Shown here: positions 1-8,536 of the stretch, in pieces | Layout of the letters: every line of letters starts with the position of its first letter | How positions within the stretch are numbered: the stretch's first letter is position 1 | Source of the DNA: Janibacter cremeus | GTDB taxonomy: Bacteria > Actinomycetota > Actinomycetes > Actinomycetales > Dermatophilaceae | Assembly: GCF_029395675.1 (NCBI RefSeq) | Contig: NZ_CP115184.1 | Span: forward strand, 2,604,001-2,668,000 | DNA length: 64,000 bases | Direction: 5' to 3' | Program-made: the position numbers and the translations under genes | The notes under the pieces: generated by a model | What the model saw: the letters and a program-made list of their open reading frames with translations, nothing else | What the model was told of the DNA's origin: nothing | Databases searched by the model: none

Positions 1-357
1 GTCGACATCGGCCTGGCCCAGATCGTGCTCAAGGACCTCATCCCCAACGAGCAGTCGAGCGAGATCTCCAGCGCGACGATCATGGCGCAGACGGCCGACT
101 ACTTCGGTCTGAACATCGAGGACCTGCAGAGCCCCTCCCGGACCCGCCTGCTCGTCACCGCGCGCCAGATCGCGATGTACCTGTGTCGCGAGCTCACCGA
201 CATGTCCCTCCCGCGCATCGGCGAGCAGTTCGGCGGGCGCGACCACACCACCGTCATGCACGCGGAGCGCAAGATCCGTGAGCTGATGGGGGAACGGCGC
301 GCCATCTACAACCAGGTCACCGAGCTGACGAACCGCATCAAGCAGCAGGCCGGCTGA
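1..357 (+). CDS. dnaA: Chromosomal replication initiator DnaA, C-terminal part
   Basis: The window opens inside this gene and the frame is open from base 1. The 118 visible residues are the end of the AAA+ domain and all of DNA-binding domain IV. The helix-turn-helix signature [14 protein letters not shown], which contacts DnaA boxes, is encoded at about 238-280 and is intact. DnaA binds the boxes in the following oriC and unwinds it to load the replicative helicase. The start and the ATPase core lie outside the window. Confidence 0.97.
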   Translation, partial: VDIGLAQIVLKDLIPNEQSSEISSATIMAQTADYFGLNIEDLQSPSRTRLLVTARQIAMYLCRELTDMSLPRIGEQFGGRDHTTVMHAERKIRELMGERRAIYNQVTELTNRIKQQAG

Positions 358-1101
358 GCGCCCGGGCCATCGCGCCATATACGCGACTCTGTCCTCTGCG
401 CAAGACATGGGGATAGATCCTCATCCGGCGATATCCACAGGCTTCTCCCCACCTGTGTGCGCGTGCCGGACGATCGTGACCTCATCGGGACCCACCGCGT
501 CCGACCCCGGGGCCTCCCCAGCTTGTCCACAGATCCACAGCCTGTGGACAAGCTTGTGGGTACCTGTTCGCTGCCCCGCAGCCGCCAACACGCCCGACGT
601 CGTCCACAACCACTGCCGTCACGACGCGCTGTGTGCGCCATCCGGTCACTTTGGCACCCCGAGCGACGACGCGAAGCCCGCAGATCGACGCTCAGCACGG
701 GATTTCCTGCGGACGGACGTGTGCACAGGGTGTGCAGAACCTGTGTACAACGCGAGCAACCTGGTGATGCGTGGTGTTCGCCCACACCCCGTCGATGGTT
801 GTGCACCTCCCGTCCACAGACCGTCCACATCCGGGATCAGCGCCATCAGCGCGCCGGAGCCGGTTGTCCACGGTGTCCACACCGCCTAAGACAACGATGA
901 GTCCTCTCTCCATCCATTCCCTCCCCCACGCATTGCTGGGACCCCGGCTGTGGACGAGAGCGTCCCGACGAATCACAAGAAGGCCCTCGGTTGCCCCCGA
1001 GGCGACCCGACCGCGTAATGTCAGGGAACCCACGTGTTGCGACGTGGTTCCATGTCATCCCGTGACCTCGCGCTCCCGGCGCGTCGAAGGGTAGGTCTGT
1101 C
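358..1101. other. oriC: Chromosomal replication origin (oriC) with DnaA boxes
   Basis: This 744-base gene-free stretch between dnaA and dnaN is where actinobacteria keep oriC. DnaA-box-like 9-mers seen by eye: TTGTCCACA 523-531, TGTGGACAA 543-551, TCGTCCACA 600-608, TGTGTACAA 742-750, TTGTGCACC 799-807, CCGTCCACA 810-818 and 821-829, TTGTCCACG 864-872, GTGTCCACA 873-881, TGTGGACGA 949-957. Several are clustered and in both orientations. I see no obvious AT-rich unwinding element; the whole stretch is only mildly less GC-rich than the genes around it. The dnaN promoter must also lie in its right-hand part. Confidence 0.93.
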
Positions 1102-2241
1102 GTGAAGTTCCGCGTCGAGCGCGATGTGCTGGCCGAAGCGGTCACCTGGGTGGCCCGAAGCCTGCCGAACCGTCCGCCCGTTCCCGTCCTGGCCGGTGTC
1201 CTCATGGAGGCCACCGATGACGGGTCGCTGACCCTGTCCACCTTCGACTACGAGGTCTCCGCGCGGATCACCGTCGCAGCCGAGGTCAGCGAGTCCGGAA
1301 CCTCCCTCGTGCTCGGCCGACTCCTCGCCGACATCTCCCGCAACCTGCCCGGCAAGCCCGTCGACATCGCCACCGACGGAGCCAAGGTCCAGGTGACCTG
1401 CGGCAGCTCGCGCTTCACCCTGCTGCAGATGCCCGCGGACGAGTACCCCACCCTGCCGACCTCCCCGGAGGGCAGCGGCACCGTCGACGGCACGCTCTTC
1501 ACCCAGGCGGTCCAGCAGGTGCAGATCGCCGCCGACCGCGGTGACACCCTCCCGATCCTCACCGGTGTCCGGGTCGAGATCGAGGGCGAGAGGATGACCC
1601 TGCTGGCCACGGACCGGTACCGGCTGGCGATGCGCGAGCTCGTCTGGCAGCCCCGCGCCTCCGACGCCGACCACGTCGCCCTCATCCCGGCACGCACCCT
1701 CGCCGAGACCGCCAAGGCCCTCGGCGCGGCCGGGTCGATCGAGGTCTCGCTCGGGGCCGCCACGGCTGGTGGCTCCGCCGGTCTCGTCGGTTTCGAGGCC
1801 GGCCAGCGCCACACCACCAGCCGCCTGCTCGACGGCGAGTACCCGAAGGTCTCCAAGATCTTCCCGACGACGAGCGAGACCGAGGCCGTCGTCGGCACCG
1901 AGCTGCTCACCGAGGCCGTCAAGCGCGTCGCCCTGGTCACCGAGCGCAACACCCCCGTGCGGCTGCGCTTCGCCGACGGCCAGGTCACCATCGAGGCCGG
2001 CACCGGTGACGACGCCCAGGCGTCCGAGGCCATCGAGGCCAGCGTCGAGGGCCCGGAGATCGAGGTCGCCTTCAACCCCGGCTACCTCCTCGACGGCCTC
2101 GGCGTGCTCGGCACGACCTTCACCCGCCTGTCCTTCACGGCTCCGCTGAAGCCTGCGATGATGACCGGCCAGGAGTCGCTCGAGGCAGAGATCGACACCA
2201 CCTACCGCTACGTCCTGCAGCCGGTGCGACTCGCCGGCTGA
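1102..2241 (+). CDS. dnaN: DNA polymerase III sliding clamp (beta subunit)
   Basis: This 379-residue protein has the length and sequence of bacterial beta clamps, opening with MKFRVERDVLAEAV and containing ATDRYRLAMRE in the middle domain. The dimeric ring encircles DNA and tethers polymerase III and other replication and repair proteins. The start is a GTG. It is the first gene after oriC and heads a co-directional run with gnd, recF and dciA; gnd begins 47 bases after its stop. A CCCCCTTCG motif sits just past the stop. Confidence 0.98.
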   Translation: MKFRVERDVLAEAVTWVARSLPNRPPVPVLAGVLMEATDDGSLTLSTFDYEVSARITVAAEVSESGTSLVLGRLLADISRNLPGKPVDIATDGAKVQVTCGSSRFTLLQMPADEYPTLPTSPEGSGTVDGTLFTQAVQQVQIAADRGDTLPILTGVRVEIEGERMTLLATDRYRLAMRELVWQPRASDADHVALIPARTLAETAKALGAAGSIEVSLGAATAGGSAGLVGFEAGQRHTTSRLLDGEYPKVSKIFPTTSETEAVVGTELLTEAVKRVALVTERNTPVRLRFADGQVTIEAGTGDDAQASEAIEASVEGPEIEVAFNPGYLLDGLGVLGTTFTRLSFTAPLKPAMMTGQESLEAEIDTTYRYVLQPVRLAG

Positions 2242-2288
2242 CCCCCTTCGTCCACTGCTCGCCCACCGTCGAAGAAGGAAGGTCCGAC

Positions 2289-3374
2289 ATGCAGCTCGGT
2301 CTCATCGGTCTCGGCAAGATGGGCGGCAACATGCGAGAGCGTGTGCGCCGCGCCGGTCACGAGGTCATCGGCTACGACACCGATCCCGACGTCAGTGACG
2401 TCGAGAGCGTCCAGGCGATGGTCGACAGGCTCGACGCGCCGCGCGTCGTGTGGGTCATGGTGCCGGCGGGCGAGGTGACCCAGGCCGTCGTCTCGGATCT
2501 CGCCACCCGCCTCTCCCCCGGTGACCTCGTGATCGACGGCGGCAACTCGCGCTACTCCGACGACGTCCCCAACGCCCAGGAGCTCGCCCGCAACGGCATC
2601 GGCTACGTCGACTGCGGAGTCTCCGGCGGCATCTGGGGCCTGGAGAACGGCTACGGGCTGATGTGCGGCGGGGCGAAGGAGGACGTCGAGAAGGCGATGC
2701 CGATCTTCGACGCGCTGCGGCCCGAGGGCCCGCGGGACGAGGGCTTCGTCCACGCCGGCGACGTCGGGGCCGGGCACTACGTGAAGATGGTGCACAACGG
2801 TATCGAGTACGGCCTGATGCAGGCCTACGCCGAGGGTTACGAGCTGCTGGAGAAGAAGGGCATCGTCACCGACGTCCCGGGTTCCTTCAAGGCGTGGAGC
2901 CGTGGCACGGTCGTGCGCTCGTGGCTGCTCGACCTCATGGTCAAGGCGCTCGAGGAGAACCCCGAGATGACCGACGTCAGCGACTTCACCGCCGACTCCG
3001 GCGAGGGGCGCTGGACCGTGGAGGAGGGCATCGACAACGCCGTGCCCATGCCGGTCATCTCGGCCGCGCTCTTCGCCCGCTTCGTCTCCCGCCAGCAGGT
3101 CAGCCCGGCCATGCAGGCCGTGGCCGCGCTGCGCGGCCAGTTCGGTGGGCACCAGGTCATGACCGTCGCCGAGGGCGAGGCACTGCGGGCCGAGGCGGCG
3201 AAGGGGGTCGCCTCCCCCGAGGCCAGCGAGGCCCAGGAGGAGAAGAAGGTCAGCCCGGCGGCCGCACCCACCGAGTCGTCGAAGGGCGACGCCGCGGCGG
3301 CCGGCCCCACCTCCGGGACGGAGAGCACCGGTGGAGCGCCCGGACCGACGAGCGGGTCCGGGTCGACCGAGTGA
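2289..3374 (+). CDS. gnd: 6-phosphogluconate dehydrogenase (decarboxylating), short form
   Basis: It oxidatively decarboxylates 6-phosphogluconate to ribulose 5-phosphate in the pentose phosphate pathway. The N-terminal Rossmann motif is [12 protein letters not shown], the substrate motif [10 protein letters not shown] is present, and the catalytic Lys lies in [14 protein letters not shown]. The core is about 300 residues, as in the short YqeC/GntZ-type enzymes. About 60 further residues, rich in Ala, Ser, Thr, Gly and Pro, form a low-complexity tail that the enzyme family does not need. A gnd gene between dnaN and recF is a common actinobacterial arrangement. An RBS GAAGGAAGG precedes the ATG. 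Confidence 0.95.
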   Translation: MQLGLIGLGKMGGNMRERVRRAGHEVIGYDTDPDVSDVESVQAMVDRLDAPRVVWVMVPAGEVTQAVVSDLATRLSPGDLVIDGGNSRYSDDVPNAQELARNGIGYVDCGVSGGIWGLENGYGLMCGGAKEDVEKAMPIFDALRPEGPRDEGFVHAGDVGAGHYVKMVHNGIEYGLMQAYAEGYELLEKKGIVTDVPGSFKAWSRGTVVRSWLLDLMVKALEENPEMTDVSDFTADSGEGRWTVEEGIDNAVPMPVISAALFARFVSRQQVSPAMQAVAALRGQFGGHQVMTVAEGEALRAEAAKGVASPEASEAQEEKKVSPAAAPTESSKGDAAAAGPTSGTESTGGAPGPTSGSGSTE

Positions 3375-3375
3375 C

Positions 3376-4584
3376 GTGTACGTCCGCCACCTGAGCATCG
3401 GCGACTTCCGCAGCTACCCCGCCGCCGAGCTCGCCCTGGAGCCGGGGGTGACCACCCTCGTCGGCCTCAACGGGCAGGGCAAGACCAACCTCGTCGAGGC
3501 GATCGGCTACGTGGCCTCGCTCTCCAGCCACCGGGTCGCGACCGACCAGCCGCTCGTGCGCTTCGGCACCGACCGGGCGATCGTGCGGGCCGCCGTCGTG
3601 CGGGACGAGCGGGAGAGCCTCGTCGAGCTGGAGATCACGCCCGGCAAGGCCAACCGCGCCAAGCTGAACCGATCCCACCTTCCCCGCACCCGCGACGTCC
3701 TCGGCACCCTGCGGACGGTGCTCTTCGCCCCCGAGGACCTCGCCCTGGTCAAGGGCGACCCCGGGGAGCGGCGGCGCTTCCTCGACGATCTGCTCGTCCA
3801 GCGCCAGCCCCGCTGGGCCGGAGTGCGCTCGGACTACGACAAGATCGTGCGCCAGCGCGGGGCGCTGCTGAAGTCCGCCGCTTCGCTCCTGGGCTCCAGG
3901 CGAGGTCGACGGCGTCGCAGCTCCGCGGCTCCCGAGGGCGTCGACCCCGCGGCCGCGGCCGAGGACGCGCTGCGCACCCTCGAGATCTGGGACGACCACC
4001 TGGCCACGGTCGGTGCCCAGCTGCTCTACGCCCGGCTGCGTCTCCTGCGCGACCTCGTGCCGCACCTCCAGGAGGCCTATCGAGAGGTCAGCGCCAACCA
4101 GTCCGAGGCCACTGCGGTCTACCGCTCGTCCCTGCACGACGAGGCAGCCGAGGCGATCGCGGCCGGGGAGGTTCCCGAGGTCGACGAGCTGCGCTCGATG
4201 ATCCTGGAGTCGCTCGCCCGGGTACGCGAGCAGGAGGTCGAGCGGGGGGTCAACCTCGTCGGTCCCCACCGCGACGACCTCGTGCTGGGCCTCGGGCCGA
4301 TGCCGGCGAAGGGGTACGCCTCCCACGGTGAGTCGTGGTCCTTCGCGCTCGGGTTGCGGCTGGCGGCCTACCACCTGCTGCGCCGGGACCTCGGTGACGA
4401 CCCGGTGCTGGTCCTCGACGACGTCTTCGCCGAGCTCGACAGCGGCCGGCGCGAGCGCCTGGCCGCGCTCGTCAGCGACTGCGAGCAGGTGCTCATCACC
4501 GCCGCGGTCCCCGCGGACGTGCCCGAGTCCCTGGCGGGACGGCGCTACACCGTCTCGCTCGGTGAGGTCGGCGAGGCGACATGA
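3376..4584 (+). CDS. recF: DNA replication and repair protein RecF
   Basis: This SMC-like ATPase loads RecA at gaps and stalled forks. Walker A GLNGQGKT is at residues 30-37 and Walker [14 protein letters not shown] is near residue 350. I chose the GTG at 3376 because it gives the canonical beginning [14 protein letters not shown] and follows the gnd stop by one base; a longer in-frame start at 3331 would overlap gnd and add residues the family lacks. At 402 residues it is slightly long, owing to an Arg/Ala-rich insertion near residues 175-195 ([10 protein letters not shown]). Confidence 0.96.
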   Translation: MYVRHLSIGDFRSYPAAELALEPGVTTLVGLNGQGKTNLVEAIGYVASLSSHRVATDQPLVRFGTDRAIVRAAVVRDERESLVELEITPGKANRAKLNRSHLPRTRDVLGTLRTVLFAPEDLALVKGDPGERRRFLDDLLVQRQPRWAGVRSDYDKIVRQRGALLKSAASLLGSRRGRRRRSSAAPEGVDPAAAAEDALRTLEIWDDHLATVGAQLLYARLRLLRDLVPHLQEAYREVSANQSEATAVYRSSLHDEAAEAIAAGEVPEVDELRSMILESLARVREQEVERGVNLVGPHRDDLVLGLGPMPAKGYASHGESWSFALGLRLAAYHLLRRDLGDDPVLVLDDVFAELDSGRRERLAALVSDCEQVLITAAVPADVPESLAGRRYTVSLGEVGEAT

Positions 4585-5183
4585 GCGAGGGTGAGGGCGT
4601 CCCGTCGGGTGCCGGCGGTGAGCCGAACCCGGACGACGTCCCGGAACCTGTCACGGGGCCCGTCCCGGCCGAGGACGACGAGGTCGAGCCGAGCGTCGAG
4701 GACGCCGCCTTGACCGCGCTCGCCCGGGCGCGCGCCATGGCCGCGAAGAAGGGGCTGCGCCCGGGGATGAAGCCCCGGCCCAAGCGGCGCCGGCAGCACC
4801 CACAGGCGCCGAAGGGTACCCGTGGGCGTGACCCGATGACCATCGGTGACCAGGTCGACCGCCTCGTCGACAACCGCGGCTGGCAGGTCGACGTCGCGGC
4901 CGGCTCGGTCATGGGCCGGTGGGACGAGATCGTCGGGCGGGAGGTGGCCGAGCACTGCCAGCCGGTCAGCTTCGAGGACGGGGTGCTGTCCGTGCGCGCC
5001 GACTCGACGGCCTGGGCCACGCAGATCCGCCTGCTGTCCAGCTCCCTGCTCGGGCGCATCACTGACGCCGCCGGCCCCGACGTCGTCCACGAGCTGCGGG
5101 TGCACGGGCCGAGCGCGCCCTCCTGGTCCCGTGGCCCCCGTCGCTCCAGCGACGGTCGCGGTCCCCGCGACACCTACGGGTGA
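4581..5183 (+). CDS. dciA: DciA-type helicase-loading protein (DUF721)
   Basis: This 200-residue protein carries a C-terminal DUF721/DciA domain from about residue 85 ([21 protein letters not shown], then [19 protein letters not shown]). DciA proteins are ancestral partners of DnaB in helicase loading. The N-terminal 60 residues are acidic and low in complexity, followed by a basic patch. The ATG overlaps the recF stop (ATGA), so the two are translationally coupled. In related genomes gyrB follows almost immediately; here the neighbour is the catabolic region and gyrB is 39 kb away. Confidence 0.93.
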   Translation: MSEGEGVPSGAGGEPNPDDVPEPVTGPVPAEDDEVEPSVEDAALTALARARAMAAKKGLRPGMKPRPKRRRQHPQAPKGTRGRDPMTIGDQVDRLVDNRGWQVDVAAGSVMGRWDEIVGREVAEHCQPVSFEDGVLSVRADSTAWATQIRLLSSSLLGRITDAAGPDVVHELRVHGPSAPSWSRGPRRSSDGRGPRDTYG

Positions 5184-5199
5184 GTGGGTGCACGACGAC

Positions 5200-5236
5200 G
5201 CCCCCTCCCCACCGGCAGGACCGGAGCGAAGGGGGC
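5200..5236. terminator. Bidirectional terminator hairpin after dciA
   Basis: GCCCCCT (5200-5206) pairs with AGGGGGC (5230-5236), with a second CCGG/CCGG stem inside the loop. There is no T-tract, as is common in high-GC actinobacteria. It lies between the convergent ends of dciA and the first catabolic gene and marks the left edge of the catabolic region. Confidence 0.6.
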
Positions 5237-5248
5237 GGTCGCTGTCTC

Positions 5249-6109
5249 TCAGAGCTTGCCCGCGACGAGGCTCTCCAGAAGGAAGATGAAGGTGTCGTGC
5301 GCCTCGATCTGCGTCCAGTGACCCGTCCTCGGGATGATGTGCAGTGAGGCGTCCGGGAGGTTCTTTGCCAGCCAGGTGCTGGACTCCACCGGGACGATGA
5401 TGTCGTCTCGGCCGTGCACGCACAGGACCTTGTGCCCGATGGTGGCCATCTCCTGCGCGGTGAAGCCCGGCTTGGGTGCACCCGGGTCGAACATCGCCGC
5501 GTGCGAGCGCTTGATGTCACTGCGCTGGATGTAGGGCATCCGCTCGTCGACGACCTCGTCGACCTTGTCACCGAGCACATCGATGTCGTAGACGAAGGAG
5601 GACAGCAACTTCTTCATCGATGCCGGCGTGGGGTCGGCGTAGAAGCCGAAGAGGTGCTGCAGGCCTTCGGTGACCGGCAGGTCGGGTGCGCCGCCGGAGC
5701 CCATGAGCAGCATCTTCCCGACGCGGTCACCATCCAGGAGAGCCATCTCCAACGAGATCATCCCGCCCATCGAGTTGCCGACGAGGGTGATCGGGCCGGA
5801 CACCTCGAGCGCATCCAGCAGCTCGAAGAGGGTGCGCGCCTGGATCGCGTTGAGGGCCTTCATCCCGCGGGGCGGGTCCGTCAGGTGGGTCGAGTCGCCG
5901 AAGCCGATCATGTCGGGTGCGATGCAGTAGTAGCGGTCGCCCAGCTCCTCGATGACCGCCTTCCAGTTCGACGTCCCGGTGGCGCCCGGGCCGGAGCCGT
6001 GGAGCAGGAGGAGGGGGGTCATGCTCGGGTCCCCGGTGCTGTGCACGCGGTAGGTGACCTCCGCCAGGCGGACGTCCCGGCTCGTGACCTCAGCGTTCTT
6101 CGTCGGCAT
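5249..6109 (-). CDS. Meta-cleavage-product-type alpha/beta hydrolase A
   Basis: This 286-residue alpha/beta-hydrolase belongs to the C-C bond hydrolase group (BphD/HsaD/XylF type). The oxyanion motif is HGSGPGATGTSNW, the nucleophile elbow GNSMGGM, the acid HGRDD and the catalytic His RTGHWTQIE. Such enzymes split the ring-fission product of an extradiol dioxygenase into a carboxylic acid and a 2-hydroxydienoate. I chose the ATG at 6109 because AAGGA lies 7 bases before it; an upstream ATG at 6160 has no RBS and nearly abuts the operator at 6164. It diverges from the FAH-family gene, and both share an operator region. Its substrate is unknown. Confidence 0.88.
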   Translation of the reverse strand: MPTKNAEVTSRDVRLAEVTYRVHSTGDPSMTPLLLLHGSGPGATGTSNWKAVIEELGDRYYCIAPDMIGFGDSTHLTDPPRGMKALNAIQARTLFELLDALEVSGPITLVGNSMGGMISLEMALLDGDRVGKMLLMGSGGAPDLPVTEGLQHLFGFYADPTPASMKKLLSSFVYDIDVLGDKVDEVVDERMPYIQRSDIKRSHAAMFDPGAPKPGFTAQEMATIGHKVLCVHGRDDIIVPVESSTWLAKNLPDASLHIIPRTGHWTQIEAHDTFIFLLESLVAGKL

Positions 6110-6163
6110 TGACGTGTCCTTCGTTGCGATGGTGGGAGATGCCGTGGTTGACACCGGCATCTC

Positions 6164-6179
6164 TAGAGTGATTACTACA
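6164..6179. promoter_or_regulatory. Operator of the TetR regulon (left site, imperfect)
   Basis: TAGAGT-GATT-ACTACA: the right half matches the shared TGTAGT-N4-ACTACA element exactly and the left half matches 4 of 6. It lies 55 bases upstream of hydrolase A in the divergent promoter region. Confidence 0.55.
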
Positions 6180-6266
6180 CACTAGGGTGCCCGACGCGGA
6201 CCTACAAGCCTCCTATCACATGTATGAAGACCGGCTGTCTGTCCTCCATGTGGATGCTTGTGCTGA

Positions 6267-6279
6267 TGTAGTCACTACA
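6267..6279. promoter_or_regulatory. Operator of the TetR regulon (perfect palindrome, short spacer)
   Basis: TGTAGT-C-ACTACA is a perfect inverted repeat with the same half-sites as the other operators but a 1-base spacer. It lies 17 bases upstream of the FAH-family start, just before the RBS GAAGGTGG, where a bound repressor would block transcription. Confidence 0.6.
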
Positions 6280-6295
6280 GTGAAGGTGGATCCAG

Positions 6296-7153
6296 ATGAG
6301 ATTGGCGAGTCGTGGTGGGCGCGGGGTGGTCCTGCCGGGCGGTGAAAACGGTCCATTGGTGGCCTGGGACATCGCCGAACTCAGCGCGGGGAGGATCGGT
6401 CCGGACCCCATGGACATGTATGCGTCGGTGGACGTCATCCGTGACCTGGTGGCAGCTGCCGATCCGGACGTTGCCACCCCCGTGACGATCGAGGACCTCG
6501 ATGCGCCCGTCCCTCGGCCGGCGGCGGTCGTGGCGATCGGCCTCAACTACGCCGAGCATGCGCACGAGTCGGGGTTCGAGGCGCCTGCGGAACTGCCCCC
6601 TGTCTTCACGAAGTGGCCCAGCTCGATCACCAGCGCCCACGATCAGATCGTCCTTCCCGCAGGATCGGTGGACTGGGAGGTCGAGGTCGTCGCTGTGCTG
6701 GGGCGCGCGCTCCATCGCGCAGCGGAAGAGGATGTGGTCGACGCGTTGGCCGGGGTCACCGTGGGTCAGGACCTGTCCGAACGGGACCGACAGCTGAGCG
6801 GACCGGCTCCGCAGTTCGGTCTCGCCAAGTCCTTCCCCGGCTTCTCCCCCATCGGGCCGTGGGTGGTCACCCTCGACGACGCTCCTGGCCTGGACGACCT
6901 GCACCTGGGGTGCGCCGTGGACGGTGAGGTGGTCCAGGACGGGACCACCGCGCATCTGCTCTACCCGGTGGTCCGAGCAGTCGCGGAGCTGTCCCAGATC
7001 CTCACCTTCCAGCCGGGGGACCTCGTCTTCACCGGCACTCCCGACGGAGTGGGGATGGCGCGCCGGCCGCCGCGGTACCTGCAGTCCGGGCAGACGCTCT
7101 CGAGCTGGGTCGATGGCGTCGGCCGCATGGAGCACCAACTCGTCACGGAGTAG
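6296..7153 (+). CDS. Fumarylacetoacetate hydrolase (FAH) family protein, probable hydratase or acylpyruvase
   Basis: This 285-residue protein has the FAH fold. Metal ligands are visible in DWEVEVVAVLGR (ExE) and GQDLSERD. VAIGLNYAEHA is the substrate-pocket segment, and the C-terminal motif PPRYLQSG ... WVDGVGRMEH is typical. Family members hydrate 2-hydroxydienoates, cleave acylpyruvates or isomerise ring-cleavage products. Beside a meta-cleavage hydrolase, hydration of the released 2-hydroxypenta-2,4-dienoate-like product is a natural role, but sequence alone does not separate hydratase from hydrolase. The operator at 6267 lies directly upstream. Confidence 0.85.
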   Translation: MRLASRGGRGVVLPGGENGPLVAWDIAELSAGRIGPDPMDMYASVDVIRDLVAAADPDVATPVTIEDLDAPVPRPAAVVAIGLNYAEHAHESGFEAPAELPPVFTKWPSSITSAHDQIVLPAGSVDWEVEVVAVLGRALHRAAEEDVVDALAGVTVGQDLSERDRQLSGPAPQFGLAKSFPGFSPIGPWVVTLDDAPGLDDLHLGCAVDGEVVQDGTTAHLLYPVVRAVAELSQILTFQPGDLVFTGTPDGVGMARRPPRYLQSGQTLSSWVDGVGRMEHQLVTE

Positions 7154-7245
7154 TGGTCGCCACACCTACCGCCCCATCAGTGAATCGATTATTACAGGGT
7201 AGTTCGCTCTGAACTATTGCCAGTACGAGAACCAGTGTGCTTCCC

Positions 7246-7261
7246 TATACCAACCACTACA
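7246..7261. promoter_or_regulatory. Weak operator of the TetR regulon upstream of the ABC importer
   Basis: TATACC-AACC-ACTACA keeps the intact right half-site and 4-base spacer; its last 11 bases equal those of the site at 12461. The left half matches poorly (3 of 6). It lies 100 bases upstream of the binding-protein gene, in a 207-base gap with no other recognisable feature. Confidence 0.4.
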
Positions 7262-7360
7262 CGGTAATGCGTCACTGTTGCCGTGCCAGTGACTGGTAGT
7301 GACCCATCTGCGTCCAGCAGACCGCCGCGCCAGCGGCATGACACGGCAAAGGAGCCGACC

Positions 7361-8533
7361 ATGTCCCGCACCACCACCACGTCCCTGAGAGGACTGGCCG
7401 CTGTGGCCACGCTCTCCCTGACTCTCTCGGCCTGCGGCGCAGGCGAACAGGCCTCGGGGGGTAACGCATCCGCGGACAGTTCCGGCGCGCAGGCCGCTTC
7501 CGTCGACGAGGCGAAGGCCCAGGTCGAGGAATGGAGCAAGGAGATCACCGAGTGGCCGGAGGTCACCGAGATCGCCGATCCTGCCGACCTGCGGGGAAAG
7601 ACGGTCACGATCGTCCCGCTCGGGGACCAGATCCCGGTCATCCACGGTGTGGGCGTGGGTGAGGAGCAGGCCCTGGAGGAGCTGGGGGCGAAGGTGAACG
7701 TCTGCGACGGCAAGTTCAACCCGTCGGAGATCGCGGCGTGCTTGAAGACCGCCGGAGACCGGGACGTCGACTACGTCATCACGAACTTCGTCGACTACGA
7801 CATGGTCCCGGCAGCTATCGATGACCTGACCGCCAAGGGTACGAAGGTCCTGGTCGGGTCGATGCACGAGTCGAAGAACGCCCCCAAGAGCGACAACCTG
7901 GCCTTCTACGACGCCACGGAGCGCGTTGCCCTCCTCTACGAAGCGATGGCCACCGACGCCGTCGCCGGCCAGGGCCAGGAGACGCACCCGCTCTTCCTCA
8001 AGCTCATGGACTCCTCGACCACCGAGGTCGCCAGCGAGCGGATGATCACGAAGTTCGAGGAGCTGTGCCCCGGTTGCCGGAGCGACTCCGTCGAGTTCAC
8101 CACCGCCAACCTCGACAAGCTGAGCTCGACCGTCTCGGCGGCCCTCGTCAGCAACCCGGACACCAACGCGATCATCGTTCCCGTCGACACCTTCGTTCCT
8201 CCGGCCATCCAGGGCGCCAAGAGCGCCAACAAGATGGACCAGGTCGAGATCTACAGCTCGAGCAGCGACCTCGCCGGCCTCCAGCGAGTGCAGGACGGCA
8301 CCCAGGCGAGCGACCTCGGGACGCCGGTGATCTTCGAGGGGTGGAAGCACGTCAACGCCCTCATGCAGATGGCCTCCGGTGAGGAGGTCCAGCCGGCCGA
8401 TGTCCTCGTCACCCGTGCGTTCACTCCGGAGAACGTCGACGACCTGCAGCTCGACCCGAAGACCTACCTCACCGACGACTGGTTCGGCACCGGGTACCGG
8501 GACGAGTTCCTTGCCGCATGGGGAGCCGAGTAG
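7361..8533 (+). CDS. Substrate-binding lipoprotein of a CUT2-type ABC importer
   Basis: This 390-residue lipoprotein has a signal peptide ending in the lipobox LSLTLSAC. The mature part is a type I periplasmic-binding fold (Peripla_BP_4, RbsB/XylF-like), e.g. TVTIVPLGDQIPVIHGVGVG and NTNAIIVPVDTF. I chose the ATG at 7361 because AAAGGAG precedes it and the signal peptide then begins MSRTTTTSLRG. It is the first gene of an operon with its ATPase and permease. Sugar-type binding proteins normally bind carbohydrates or polyols; within this cluster the ligand is more likely the growth substrate of the catabolic module, which is an inference. Confidence 0.88.
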   Translation: MSRTTTTSLRGLAAVATLSLTLSACGAGEQASGGNASADSSGAQAASVDEAKAQVEEWSKEITEWPEVTEIADPADLRGKTVTIVPLGDQIPVIHGVGVGEEQALEELGAKVNVCDGKFNPSEIAACLKTAGDRDVDYVITNFVDYDMVPAAIDDLTAKGTKVLVGSMHESKNAPKSDNLAFYDATERVALLYEAMATDAVAGQGQETHPLFLKLMDSSTTEVASERMITKFEELCPGCRSDSVEFTTANLDKLSSTVSAALVSNPDTNAIIVPVDTFVPPAIQGAKSANKMDQVEIYSSSSDLAGLQRVQDGTQASDLGTPVIFEGWKHVNALMQMASGEEVQPADVLVTRAFTPENVDDLQLDPKTYLTDDWFGTGYRDEFLAAWGAE

Positions 8534-8536
8534 GAC

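Noticed and set aside
407-900. Short open frames within oriC on both strands
   Set aside because: They lack ribosome sites, overlap DnaA boxes and have no protein-like composition.
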